In this document: in pieces, positions 43,268-53,499 of the stretch | How the letters are laid out: each line of letters starts with the position of its first letter | Position numbering within the stretch: position 1 is the stretch's first letter | Assembly (NCBI GenBank): GCA_030998225.1 | Contig: JAPYXD010000704.1 | Location: 10,044,001-10,108,000 of the forward strand | Reading direction: 5' to 3' | Length of the DNA stretch: 64,000 bases | Source of the DNA: Diplolepis rosae | Lineage: Eukaryota; Arthropoda; Insecta; Hymenoptera; Diplolepididae | Notes under the pieces: model-generated | Told to the model about the DNA's origin: nothing | The model's database searches: none | Seen by the model: only the letters and a program-made list of their open reading frames with translations | Translations under genes and position numbers: made by a program

Positions 43268-43549
43268 TATTAGTGTTCCCTGCTTTGAAAACTGCACATT
43301 CTCACGAACGCAAAAGGAAATTTTACTACTAAATACTAAACCTCCCCTGTGGTTGACGAGTTGCCCAGCACCGGGCCTTCGCTTTGCTGAATTAGTTCAA
43401 ACAAGAAAAAAAAGAAAAGAAAATTAACATTAGTCCTAGGTTATTTAATGGCTCGAAGATTGCACGCATTTCAGCTTTTAATTATTTTTTGTTAAGGTTT
43501 TATATTCTAAGGCAATTGAAACACCTCTAATTGTTTAAAAAAATCTAGC

Positions 43550-43587
43550 ACTGAAGAGGGCCCACATCTGTGGCCGAAACGTTTGCC
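43550..43587 (+). ncRNA. hammerhead-like motif (variant core)
   Basis: GCACTGAAGAGGGCCCACAT, loop, TGTGGCCGAAACGTTTGCC. The core is CTGAAGAG (one change from CTGATGAG) with GAAAC and GTT for GTC; stem I is GCA/TGC. It is a better relative of 11441-11480, with the same following text for about 80 bp (to 43660). Confidence 0.65.
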
Positions 43588-43669
43588 TATTGAAATTTTA
43601 TGGTTTCCAGCAGCTAAAAAGTTGGAAAAAAACGAACTGACCCCATGCCAATTCAATCATCATAGGTTT

Positions 43670-44930
43670 ATTACCCACAACCTTTGGGCCAGGAAATATA
43701 GAATAAACGCCCGCATTTGGCCAAAAAGAATATCCTTTTTCATAAAGGCAATGCACCGGCCCACAAATCCGCAGTTGCGCCAACGAAATTACACGATCTG
43801 AAGTACGGATGAATAGACCGAAAATGGTCATGTTTAAGGTAGTACTGTCGTAAATGGAAATACCTATCAGATATTGATCAAATTGAAATCACTGATAAAC
43901 ATTAAGCTAGAAATGACTCAGTTAAATTTTTGAGGATCTAGGATACACTGGAGGGAAGTAATTAGTAATTGCATTTTGAGAGGATTAACACCTAACCTTA
44001 TGGGAAACCGAGTTCATTTACAAATCCTGCCATAACTACCGTTCAGATTCCAATAAAAATGACTGGTGCATTGATTGATAATATAAGCATCATTTTGCAA
44101 GTTAAAACATCTCAATTAGATACGTGTAAGCGTAGAAAAATCCAATTAAGTAAGCAAAAATATAATGTTTCTCCAGTAACCGACGGCGATTAAATAGATG
44201 TGGCAACATCGCAGAATAATTAAAAGCGTGCACCATTCAGGTATCGTAAGAAGTCATGTGCTATATACACACATGTATAGTCGCTTTCTTATGCGACGTT
44301 GACAAATTTAGATACTACGTGAAGCAAATGAGAAAAAGTACTCATTTGATTAGCTACGTACCGACAGTACTACCCTAAGTGGTAATAAGTCATGACGTAT
44401 TGGACTTAGGGGATTGTCTTTTTTTTTGAACTATTGAAAATCGAGTCTACTTTTAATTCTACGAAACAATATTCGATAAAATTGATATTTTCTATGGTGC
44501 AGAATGAAAAATACTGCACTTTGAAGTTAAGCCTCTCAGGTACCTTTTTTTCGTCGTGACGCTTGTACTATACCTTTATAGCTTAACAACAATAAAAGTT
44601 ATTAAGTTAAAATTTTTTCTACATATTGCAAATGATCAACTTCCGGTTCGACTTCGGACACATCCTTTCAATAAATTTTGCGGTAGAACTTTTGATCCAT
44701 GGCATTCTTCACATGTAAGACCAAAATTCAAAGAAGTATTCTATAAATTACACTAAAGTAAGCTATTTAATTTGGCACAAGATCATAACCAAAACAATTC
44801 TTTAAGTATGCAAAAATAGTGTTACTTATAATCATTCACGTTTGTGATGTATTTCTAATTGATTATTTTTCAATAATTCAAAGGTGGCTGAGAATTAGAT
44901 ATAGTTATAACAAATAAACGACATGAGTAA
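43670..44930. other. no gene seen
   Basis: Mixed AT-rich DNA. Open frames 43583-43801 and 44556-44756 are not recognised. Confidence 0.45.
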
Positions 44931-44933
44931 GTT

Positions 44934-44939
44934 TTTATT
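44934..44939 (-). terminator. poly(A) signal for the protease-homologue gene
   Basis: Minus-strand AATAAA about 115 bp after the stop codon at 45054, the only canonical signal in the first 120 bp. Confidence 0.55.
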
Positions 44940-45053
44940 TGGAAACTATTCCAGAATATATAAAATGTTATATTTAAATTCTAATTCTGACTATGTTTCT
45001 GCTGATACCGACTGCTGCAATCATTTTGCGACGATCATCTACGTGAAATAATA

Positions 45054-48000
45054 TTATGATATAATTCTTTTCTGAAGAGTGTTCTGCATTAGGGTAATGT
45101 AGTCTCTATGTCTGCTAACTTTAACGAAAATAATATTCTCCTCTTTTTCCCCTTGATATATTTCAGAAGCAATTCCTATAACATTTCCAGAGTAAATCAA
45201 AGAACCACCAACGTCTCCCTATAAAAATAAATAGAAAGATGATTTATGCCGAAATATTTTCAATACATGTACGCTAAGAAAAGTAAATTACCGTATTTAT
45301 ATGTTGATAATCGACAGCAGCGCATCCACAGAACACAAATTCTATTATACGCTTAAAACCAGGATAAGACTTGCACACTTCCCTTTTTATAACTGTGACT
45401 GAAAATGAATTTAAGATGGGTGACATGGTTGCTTCCCATACTGTCTTATTTCGATCATTAATTTCTCTCGAACCCCATCCAGCAAATAAACCTTTCATAC
45501 GACCTACTATTTTTGCCTCTCCAAAATCTATTGAATCTATTTCAGTAACTTCACGTCCAAGCTAGAACAATCATTTGAATTTCTAATTATGAATAATTGC
45601 AGCTTAAACATTACAGCAAATCTACTGAAATTTAAGATACACTCATGATATCTCATTGGTCTTGAAGTATTTTCTAATATAATTTTCAATACCATTTTCT
45701 TAAGGACCAATATCGTCTGTAACTTTCTACGTTACCCACATTTTTTTGTACAAACTTACGTTCATGCGGAATATGCGATATCGAATGTATATAGTTTTTG
45801 GAATTAAAAACAGTAGGTACCCCTTATAACGAATAAATCGGGACCGGCCGTGCCTCCTGATAAGGAGCAATAGGGAGAAAAGGAGGGGATCCCACGATTG
45901 CTTTAGAAACAGAAGTGGGATCTCATATTTTCCGCGCTTCTACTTCTCCTACCCCTACCCCCTCTCCTACTCTATAGCTGTCGTTTATTTCACGGTTCAG
46001 TAGAGGGAATAAGAGTCAGGACCTCCGCTCGTTATAAGGGGGTCATTTTTTATCTTCATAAGAAAGAAAACGTTATAAGGAAGTACGTTATATGAGGGTC
46101 CTACTGTAATTCGATATATTATTTTATATTAGCATGTGTTTACACGGGAAATAATACGGCAGACACAAAAATCTATAAGTGACACGTAGCCTTGAGTACC
46201 AAATAAAATCTGAATTATATACCTACCAAGACGATTCCAACATCATGAGCAACTCTTGTAAATAAATCAGGACAGTTAAATGACTCATGGTAATGTACGT
46301 TGGCAACATTAACTAATATTCCAGTGGATTGCTCCGTAACTTTCCCAATCAAAACAGAAGTAAACGCAAAACCAACTCCACCATTCACTTCAATTACAAC
46401 TATGCATTGAGCTGCAGTTAAGATATGTTTCTTTGAAATCAAGGACCCACCGCCGATGTGACTGTCATTAATTCTTAAAGAAGCCATGAAAAGCATCTCA
46501 TTTGCTTTTACTGGCACTCCACGAATTACTCTACCATTAAGTTGAGTTGAATTCGATACTGTAAAATTTTGAAAAGATATGAAAATATTTTTTTCTACTA
46601 GCGGGTCAATAAGTGCATTTTTATACCCCTTGCGGGACGAGCGAATCCGCTTTTTGACCCTTTAACAAGTAAAGCTACGGAAGTGTCACTCGCCGATCAG
46701 AATGAATCTTTGAAAATTAATAGTTTGGATATCGGCGAAGGTTCAAGTTTGAGGGCGGAAACTACCCTTCGAATTTGAGGGGTGGTTTTCACGTTTGAAT
46801 TGGAATCAGTTGAAGAATTTAAAAGTTGAAATGCTTTTTGGAATTTTCAATATCGCTGAATCCAAATGTGAGGTCAAAATTCAAGACGGCGGATCCAAAA
46901 TGGCGCCTCCCCCGTATCTTACATTAGCGGTGGTTTTTAAGCTCAAACTGGAATTAGTCGAGTGATTCGAAATCTAAAATGCTCCTTATGATTTTTCAAT
47001 CCTGCTTTTCCTTTACTGCCAAGACAGTTAACATTAAACCCTTCGCAACATTATTAAACTCCAATCACTCATTCATAACCAGTTCTCTTCGCCTCGATTT
47101 GCAAATTTGATTAAATACCCATGGTAGAAAAGTGGTTACATACTCGATAAACCACATGAGATTGAAAATCCAGTTGATTACTGCTTCAAAAACTGTGCGC
47201 CAATAATAATTTTGAAAATTACACAAAAATCAATAAAAAGGGGAAAATATTAGAAACAACAAAAAACAACAAAAAATAGGAAAAAAGTGGGAATAGATAC
47301 TCGCCACCTTCTCGTTGGTTATTCCTGGGTTCGGCGAAAAGCGAGGTGCGATATCATTGATACCGATAATTCACAACTGATAATTGTTGTTAAGAATTAG
47401 TGATATTTGACATTTGTGACATTTCAAACCTTATAATTTTGACCTCAAATTTTGATTCGGCGACATCGAAAACCCCTTAGAAGCTTTTTAACTTTTCAAT
47501 CACTCGATTGGTTCCAGTACAAACGTAAAAACCATCCTTCACATATCAAGTGTGGGCGCCATTTTTGATCCACGATCTTAAATATTGTAATCTTGACCTC
47601 AAATTTAGATTCACCGACATCGAAAATCCCTTGAAAGCATTTCAGCTTTCAAATCCTTCAACTAATTTCTCGCGCTGAATATGCTCGGTGACATATTTTT
47701 TGCATATCTTACAAAAATATTATAACCATTACATGCAAAAAGCAGGCAGTTCTGACTCTTGCGAAATAGTCTGCTTCCCACTTTTGTTATACAACATACT
47801 ATTTATCAATGATTGATGTTTTCTATTTTGAAAATAAACATTATTAGACACGATCGATTTTTTGTCTACAGTAAAAAGTACAATTAGGTCCAGACCTTTA
47901 TTAAAATATCAATAATTACTATAACGCGATTTTGAATTAATACTACTTCTGGAGTAACTTCTTGTTTTAGGTATTCTTTAATTTCTGTTTATGACATTTT

Positions 48001-48207
48001 TTACACAAGATGTTTTAAAATCCGTCTTATAAAATTTTCAAAGGCATATTAAAGTATCGAAATTTCAATCACATACTGATTGAATCCGTTAAGCAATGAA
48101 AAATTTACTGATAAATGTATTTAAGATTTACCCATACTGTCAGCAATGACTATGAAGGTACCGAGTAGACAGAAGATGACCATTTCCATTTTAAATTGAT
48201 GCTTCAT
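45054..48207 (-). CDS. secreted serine protease homologue (catalytically dead chymotrypsin fold), 4 exons
   Basis: Exons 48207-48132, 46558-46227, 45561-45292 and 45218-45054; all introns are GT-AG, phases 1, 0, 0, and give 280 residues. Residues 1-22 form a signal peptide (MEMVIFCLLGTFIVIADS core). The N-terminal activation site is VIRG rather than IVGG. GGGSLISKKHILTAAQC has Gln for the catalytic His and lacks the preceding Cys. HDVGIVL keeps the Asp. LFAGWGS and VFCGC are typical of the C-terminal barrel. GDVGGS has Val for the catalytic Ser, and the Cys that pairs near the active site is also missing. Such homologues act as cofactors or decoys in insect immunity, digestion or venom. The open reading frame across three splice junctions argues it is maintained. 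The substrate is unknown. Confidence 0.88.
45811..46106. mobile_element. MITE in intron 2 of the protease homologue
   Basis: Ends CAGTAGGTACCCCTTATAAC and complement (GTTATATGAGGGTCCTACTG); 296 bp, GC-richer interior with CCTACCCCTACCCCC. No open frame. Its duplication is unclear. It inflates an otherwise ordinary intron to 665 bp. Confidence 0.75.
46720..47690. repeat. degenerate foldback in intron 1 of the protease homologue
   Basis: 46770-46990 and 47440-47680 are diverged reverse complements. Each holds two direct units with words such as TGAGGTCAAAATT, ATGGCGCC, AATCGAGTGATT and TCGGTGAATC. Arms are more decayed than those of the other foldbacks, so it is old. Intron 1 spans 46559-48131. 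Confidence 0.7.
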
Positions 48208-48209
48208 GC

Positions 48210-48684
48210 TTATGAGAAGTTTTAGAGTTGAGCGGTTGTGTAGCACTTGAAACCCTATCTGATGGCACAAACTTAATTGATATGCTACAAAAAATTATAT
48301 ATGAATAACCAATGCTTTTATTATTCTCATAATGAAATAACTCACGTAATAATTTATACATTTTTAATGATGAGATTAGATGATAAATAAGATATAATAA
48401 TAATAAATGTTATCAAATTCAAGAGTTTCATAAACATGTGAATACTTAGAAGAACTTTATATTTTACGGTTGAATGATTTGTTTAACTTACAAATCTAAC
48501 TGTAATAAAAGAAATCTAAAAATTGTAATTTTCACGCATGCTTGCATGATGTAAATATTTAATAAAATTATTCCACTCTTTCCTCGTTGTGGTTTTTGTT
48601 TTACTATCTGAATTAGCTTTCCGCCTTGAATGGATTGCATAACTGGATCCAAAATCACGTTCTGCACTGTCAATTTATAGAATA
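48210..48684. other. upstream region of the protease homologue
   Basis: Apart from the TATA/initiator pair I see only AT-rich DNA. The DD41D element (48687) lies 480 bp upstream of the start codon. Confidence 0.5.
48256..48301 (-). promoter_or_regulatory. TATA box and initiator of the protease-homologue gene
   Basis: Minus-strand TATATAATTTT (48301-48291) lies about 35 bp upstream of ATCAGATA (48263-48256), close to the arthropod initiator TCAGT. This would give a 5' UTR of about 55 nt before the ATG at 48207. Confidence 0.5.
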
Positions 48685-49159
48685 TACAGGGTGAGGTACA
48701 TAACGTGTTACAGAGCGATAGCACTCAAACTATTGATCATATCCAAAAATGTTTCAGACAAAAGTTTCAGTGTTTGAGAAGGCCGTCATACTGGACCACC
48801 CTATTTTCTTATCGGTGGAAACGCTGAAGCTACCTTAAAGTTAACTCCACTTTTTAAAATGGAACCATGTATTTTATTTTCGATGACATTATTCCCGATT
48901 TTAAGACGAATTTAGCGACCTACAACACAAGGTCATTCTAGTCACGAAAAGTATGAAAATAGTCGAAAAATCGAAACATATCGGAATAATCACTTTCAAA
49001 AGATCCACTAACCTTGTTTTGGGTCTACCTACAGAAGATGCTCGAAGTAATGACCCTCGTTTTGTAAGCACTTGTTAATTCGCTGATGAAAAGACCGTCT
49101 AACTTCAGCCTACATTTGTGGTGTAATTTCGGTACATGTTCGGCGTATTCTTTCTTATA

Positions 49160-49813
49160 CAAGGTGCGTTCCAAAATAAACGAGACTGAGCTAAAATAGA
49201 AACGACAGGAGCTTTGTTCTGATTAATTCGAGTTTATTTATTCAAAATAGTCCCCTCCGACCTCGATACACCGTTTTGCGCGATCCAAAAGCTTTTCGAA
49301 AGAGTGTTTCGGGTCATTAACCGGAATGTTCTTCAGGATGTCGGTAAAAGCCTTTTGGATGGCCTCTACGGACGCAAAACGTTTTCCTTTCATGGCCAAA
49401 TGCGATTTTCCGAATAGGTAGAAGTCACAGGGAGCCATATCAGGCGAATACGGTGAGTGGTTGACGGATAAAATGTGATTTTTGGTTAAAAAATCAGTGA
49501 TAAGCGTTGAACGATGGGCCGGCGAATTATCGTGCAAAAGGCGCCAACTGCCATTTTCACGGTATTGCGGCCTCACACGGCGAATTTTCGGTCGAAATGC
49601 GATGAATTGAATCTTTTGACATGTTTAATTCCATTGCCATGTGTCGCAAAGAAGATTTTGGCTCATTTTTTATAAATTCACGCACAATTTCAATAAAATT
49701 TTGACAAAACGTCACTGAAGGATGTACCTTTCCAACTCCTACTCTCATCAGAAGATAGCGCCACTATAAATAGCTATTTTGAAAAAGTCTCGTTTATTTT
49801 GGAAAGCACCTTG
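49160..49813 (-). mobile_element. mariner nested in the DD41D element
   Basis: TIR CAAGGTGCGTTCCAAAATAA; right complement. TA at 49158-49159 and 49814-49815. 654 bp, internally deleted. Removing it and one TA re-joins the host element text (TATTCTTTCTTA to TGTCGTCAGGCG), as seen in copy A. Confidence 0.95.
49238..49748 (-). pseudogene. deleted DD34D mariner transposase
   Basis: The N-terminal piece (49748-49557) carries FCQNFIEIVREFIKNEPKSS and an HTH (AMELNMSKDSIHRIS). A deletion removes the middle, including Asp 1. The C-terminal frame (49576-49238) has WRLLHDNSPAHRST (Asp 2) and YSPDMAPCDFYLFGK (Asp 3), 34 residues apart, ending CIEVGGDYFE, the usual mariner C-terminus. Confidence 0.92.
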
Positions 49814-51051
49814 TATGTCGTCAGGCGTGGTAGGTGCTACCGCCATTACGCGTTCTTTGACAAAACCCCATAAAAAGTAATCTGGTGATGTTAAATCTGG
49901 CGAACGAGGTGGCCAAGCTACAGGGCCGCCTCGTCCTATCCATTTTTCGTCGAAAATCCTATTCATCATTTGTCTTGAACACAGAGCATAATAGAGTGGT
50001 GCACCGTCGTGTTGCATCCACATGTTCATGCGAACATGCAAGGGCACGTCTTCCATTAATTGAGGCAGTACGTTTTGCAGAAAACTTGCGTAAACTTTCC
50101 CAATCAAGCGACCTTCAAAAAAATATGGACCAATGACGTGATCGCCAACAATGCCACACCAACAATTAACGGACCACGGATGCTGAAATAGTACAGTTCT
50201 CATCCATCGAGGATTCTCATTTTCCCAGTATTGCATATTATGGCTATTCATATTTTCCATATTTGCGAAGTTAGCTTCATCAGAAAGAAACACATGACTC
50301 AAAAATGAGACATCTGTGCGTATTTTTCTACGAATTCAATTACAGAAATTGACGCGTTTTAGGAAATCATTGCCGTACATATCCTGATGTAATGACATAC
50401 AATACGGATGGAACTTGTGTTGATGTAAGATTCTTAATACACATCGCTGACAAATTCCACTCTTTTTTTCCATTTGCCTGCTGCTCGCATGTGGATTTAG
50501 TGCAGCGAAAGCTAACATAGCAGCCGCATTATTTTCATTAACAATTGGTCGACGTTTGACTCGTGTTTGTTTCATTGTACCGAAGCGACAGAAACGGTCA
50601 GCTAATCGCTTAAAAGCCATGTCCGATTTTTTTACCTATCCGGATAACGAGCCGCATACAAATCTTGGGCGTTTCTATAATTTTTACGGCATTCCCCCAG
50701 CACCATCAACATATCAAAGTATTCTTGAAAATCTTTCATTTGCGCGTTCCAATGTACTCACATTTTTCGACTATTTCCATTCTTTGCGTGACTAGAATGA
50801 CCTTGTGTTGTAGGTCGCTGAATTCGTCTTAAAATCGGCAATAATGTCATTGAAAAAAAATACATGGTTCCATTTAAAAATGTGGAGTTGACTTTGTCGT
50901 AGCTTCAGCGCCTCCACCGATAAAAAAATAGGGTGGTCGAGTATGACGGCCTTCTTGAACACTGACACTTTTGTCTGAAACATTTTTAGATATGATCAAT
51001 AGTTTGACTGCTATCGCTCTGTAATACTTTATGTGCCTCAGCCTGTATATA

Positions 51052-51334
51052 CGAGGGTGGTTCGATAAGTAACTTGGTTTGATATGAAAGACAGCAATCT
51101 GAGTTTTTTATCGTGCCTTATTTTTTGACATAAACAGCTCGAAGTTCAGGGCACTTGGTCCAACGTTTTGGCAGATTCAGAAAAAAGAATTGAATCACGC
51201 CACGAATTTCAGTTTTGTCCATTTTCACATGTAGAATATTCACCTATGGAAAGAAAACTTTTCAGGCAGCTGTACAAATCTCCTTATCACCCTCTTTTAG
51301 TATGCAAACCAAGTTACTTATCAATCAAGCCTCA
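51052..51334. mobile_element. mariner MITE beside the DD41D element
   Basis: Ends CGAGGGTGGTTCGATAAGTA and, complementary with mismatches, ACTTATCAATCAAGCCTCA. TA at 51050-51051 and 51335-51336. 283 bp; no useful coding. It inserted within the TATATA run that also flanks the DD41D element. Confidence 0.85.
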
Positions 51335-51339
51335 TAAAA

Positions 51340-52260
51340 ATTTGAATAACATTCATTTCATTCGCAAAATAAACTCTTACGCGTACGTGTAAGACCTACG
51401 TTCGTTAATTCAAACTTTTTAGTTCCAATGGTAAATCAAAACTATCCTTTTCTAGGAATTCAAACTTTATTTTGGCTGAACCGATTATATATAAATTTGT
51501 TCAAAGTCAGGCTGTAGTGAAATATGTCAGACTCTGAAGTGAATTCCTTTTCCTCTATAAAGTCTCATTATTATGTCGACAAGTGCTGTCGTAACTAATC
51601 TGGAAAAAGAATCGACACCTCTTACACAAGTATTGGTTCTCGCGTTTCAACTTTCCATTTATAGAAATTTTTGTATCATAACCCACTGTTTGAAGGATAG
51701 TTCATCTTGTATTCAAAATATTTATTATACACAAGTTAAAAGTGAAGGAAACACCCACAATTACATGTCTTTCCATTTCGTGGAATAACTTTTGGTTCAA
51801 TTGAATACTTTACTTACATTCTTGTGAAAAAGTATTTGTTTCTCGTGAAAGAGTTTAATGCAAATATTCTATTTCCTGCTGCGCAATACTGCAAAAAATT
51901 TGGAACTTCTCTTTTATTATCATCCTTGCAATCTCACTATATAAATTACAATCTTGAAGTTCAAATAACCCATTTCTCTCAAAATGTAATTGTCTAGGGA
52001 AAATGAATTGATTGTTGACAGGATTTCATTAGTAACAAGAAAACTTAAGACTGAATGCAACTTCGACTGTCTAAGACTCTGAAAATAATTAATAGCCTCC
52101 TTATATATAAGCTTTCTTATGTGTCTTTTTGAGTAAAACTACATATCTGGATGAATTTTTCAAATAATAAATCTACTTAATCGTCACTAGCAGCATTCAA
52201 TTAAACTTGTCGCGCCATTGGTTTACGATGCGGAAAGTTTGTCTGGCGATTTTTACTATG
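51340..52260. other. no gene seen
   Basis: AT-rich DNA; open frame 51573-51788 unrecognised. The 3' part may be the decayed left end of the mariner at about 52275. Confidence 0.45.
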
Positions 52261-52419
52261 AAAAACAAAATTGAACAATGAGTTTGCTTGAAATTTTGTG
52301 TTTCCAATGTAATTACGGCTACGGAATCATTGAAAATATTGCAGAAGTGTTTTAGGGAGTCTACTCTATCGAGAACGCAAGTATTTTAGTGGCATACAGC
52401 ATTCAGTGAAGGTCGTGAG

Positions 52420-52556
52420 CAGTGTCGGGTTAAGAAATCGTGTGTATGCTTCCAAAGCGTGAAAGCAGAGGAAAGAGGGAGGGGCTGCAGCCCCTCCCTC
52501 TTTCCTTTGTTTCCCATGCCTTAGAAAAAGACACACAATTTCTTAATGCGCCACTG
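52420..52556. mobile_element. 137-bp hAT MITE with a perfect palindrome
   Basis: Ends CAGTGTCGGGTTAAGAAAT and complement (ATTTCTTAATGCGCCACTG). 8-bp duplication GTCGTGAG at 52412-52419 and 52557-52564. Removal restores SEGREVIKNLHHA. The whole element is one large hairpin whose core is a 38-bp perfect palindrome. Confidence 0.95.
52469..52506. repeat. 38-bp perfect palindrome, GC-rich core
   Basis: AGGAAAGAGGGAGGGGCTG followed by its exact complement, with no spacer. Each strand carries GGGAGGGG, so a cruciform or G-rich structure is possible. Confidence 0.97.
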
Positions 52557-53069
52557 GTCGTGAGGTCATAAAAAACTTGCATCATGCGAGTCATCCATCC
52601 ACCTCTGTTAACGACAATAACATCGAAAAAGTGAAAAAAATTGTGCTCGAAAACCGCTGCGTTGGCATTAGAGAGGTAGCAGAGGCTCTCAACATCTTTT
52701 ATGGATCGACTCAACACATTGTGATTCATGTTTTGAGTATGAAGCGCGTCGCCGCCAGACTCGTACCGAAAGACCTGAATTTCCCAGCCTGATTGTGACT
52801 GAATTTTTGGCTAAACATGGAATAAAAGTCATTTTCAGCCATCGTATTCGCTATATTTGACTCCCTGTGACTTTTTCCTGCTTTCAAAACTCAAATATCC
52901 GCTCCGGGGAACGCGCCATGAGTCGATTGAGGCCATAAAAAGAAAGCCTATTTTGAAGGCGATTATAAAGATTTGTATTAAAATACATAAAAATGTTGTT
53001 GTTTTTAACAAGTCCGGGTCAAATTTGATCAGATGGTATTTAAAAAATTAAAACATTTTAAAAGCTGAT

Positions 53070-53340
53070 TTTTCCAAATCATTTCAGTTGATTATGTCGA
53101 TCATTAGAAGAGTGTATCACTATCAGTGACAACGGAACTCTACCATATCGACCTTATCAACCTGTGATTTCGAATTAATTTAACGTTATTTACTTGTAAA
53201 ACTAGAAGGAACTTTTCAATATAAATTGAAGAAATTTTCTGTGAAAAAATGGACGCTTCCACTCCGCTGGGTATTGAGCCCATGACCTTTCGATTGCCGG
53301 TCGAATGCTCTATCATCTGAGCTATGGAGGTTCCACACAA
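53070..53340 (-). mobile_element. tRNA-derived SINE, copy 2
   Basis: The minus-strand head has a perfect A box TAGCTCAGATG (53324-53314) and a B box GGCTCAATACC (53280-53270, two mismatches). The anticodon-like loop CCGGCAA suggests a tRNA-Ala(GGC)-like ancestor, weakly. Body and tail match copy 1 at 8693-8950. The minus-strand open frame 53340-53140 is a chance reading of the tRNA-like head. Confidence 0.88.
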
Positions 53341-53399
53341 CTTTCCTCACAAAATCTATTTAGGCCTCATGTGGCTACGGATAAACCAGGAACTATTTT

Positions 53400-53495
53400 C
53401 TGATTTTTCTAAATCATTTTAGTCGATTATTTCGATCATTAGAAGAGTGTATCACTATCAGTGATAACGGAACTCTACTATATCGACCTTATCAA
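53400..53495 (-). mobile_element. SINE 3' tail alone
   Basis: Repeats the last 95 bp of the SINE (CGATCATTAGAAGAGTGTAT, CACTATCAGTGATAACGGAA) without the tRNA head, 60 bp from copy 2. Either a 5'-truncated insertion or a piece of the LINE that donated the tail. Confidence 0.8.
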
Positions 53496-53499
53496 AAAA

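Larger units (their letters stand above)
49029..50739 (-). pseudogene. DD41D transposase, copy B (best copy of the family here)
   Basis: Start ATG 50739 (MKDFQEYFDMLMVLGECRKN). A frameshift follows YPDR, then FKRLADRFCRFGTMKQTR... through HKFHPYCMSLHQDMYGNDFL (two HTH). FLSHVFLSDEANFANMEN holds catalytic Asp 1, MNMWMQHDGAPLYYA Asp 2, and SPDLTSPDYFLWGFVKERV Asp 3. There are 41 residues between Asp 2 and 3. 49748-50302 is open across all three Asp. After TTPDDIQ the nested mariner interrupts; coding resumes beyond it and ends EHLL at 49029. A stop after FCN and the frameshift inactivate it. Confidence 0.92.
48687..51045 (-). mobile_element. DD41D element, copy B, with a nested mariner
   Basis: Same TIR as copy A (CAGGGTGAGGTACATAACGT; right complement). 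TA duplications at 48685-48686 and 51046-51047. Minus the nested 656 bp it is about 1.70 kb, matching copy A. Transposase on the minus strand. Confidence 0.94.
52275..53040 (+). pseudogene. cecropia-like mariner transposase interrupted by a hAT MITE
   Basis: Reads VCLKFCVSNVITATESLKIL then TQVF*WHTAFSEGRE. After the MITE and one TSD copy it continues VIKNLHHASHPSTSVNDNNI, an HTH (GIREVAEALNIFYGSTQHIV), and MKRVAARLVPKDLNF. A deletion of the central catalytic part follows, then SLYLTPCDFFLLSKLKYPLR with Asp 3. TIRs are not recognisable. The N-terminal residues match the mariner type at 20932-21393. Confidence 0.88.

Noticed and set aside
52434..52546. TTAA at both ends of the small palindrome, suggesting a piggyBac MITE
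   Set aside because: The true boundaries are CAGTG/CACTG with an 8-bp GTCGTGAG duplication, and only those restore the mariner frame.
53140..53340. Minus-strand open frame with a plausible-looking protein
   Set aside because: It is a chance translation of the tRNA-like head of the SINE; such frames appear wherever this type of repeat lies.
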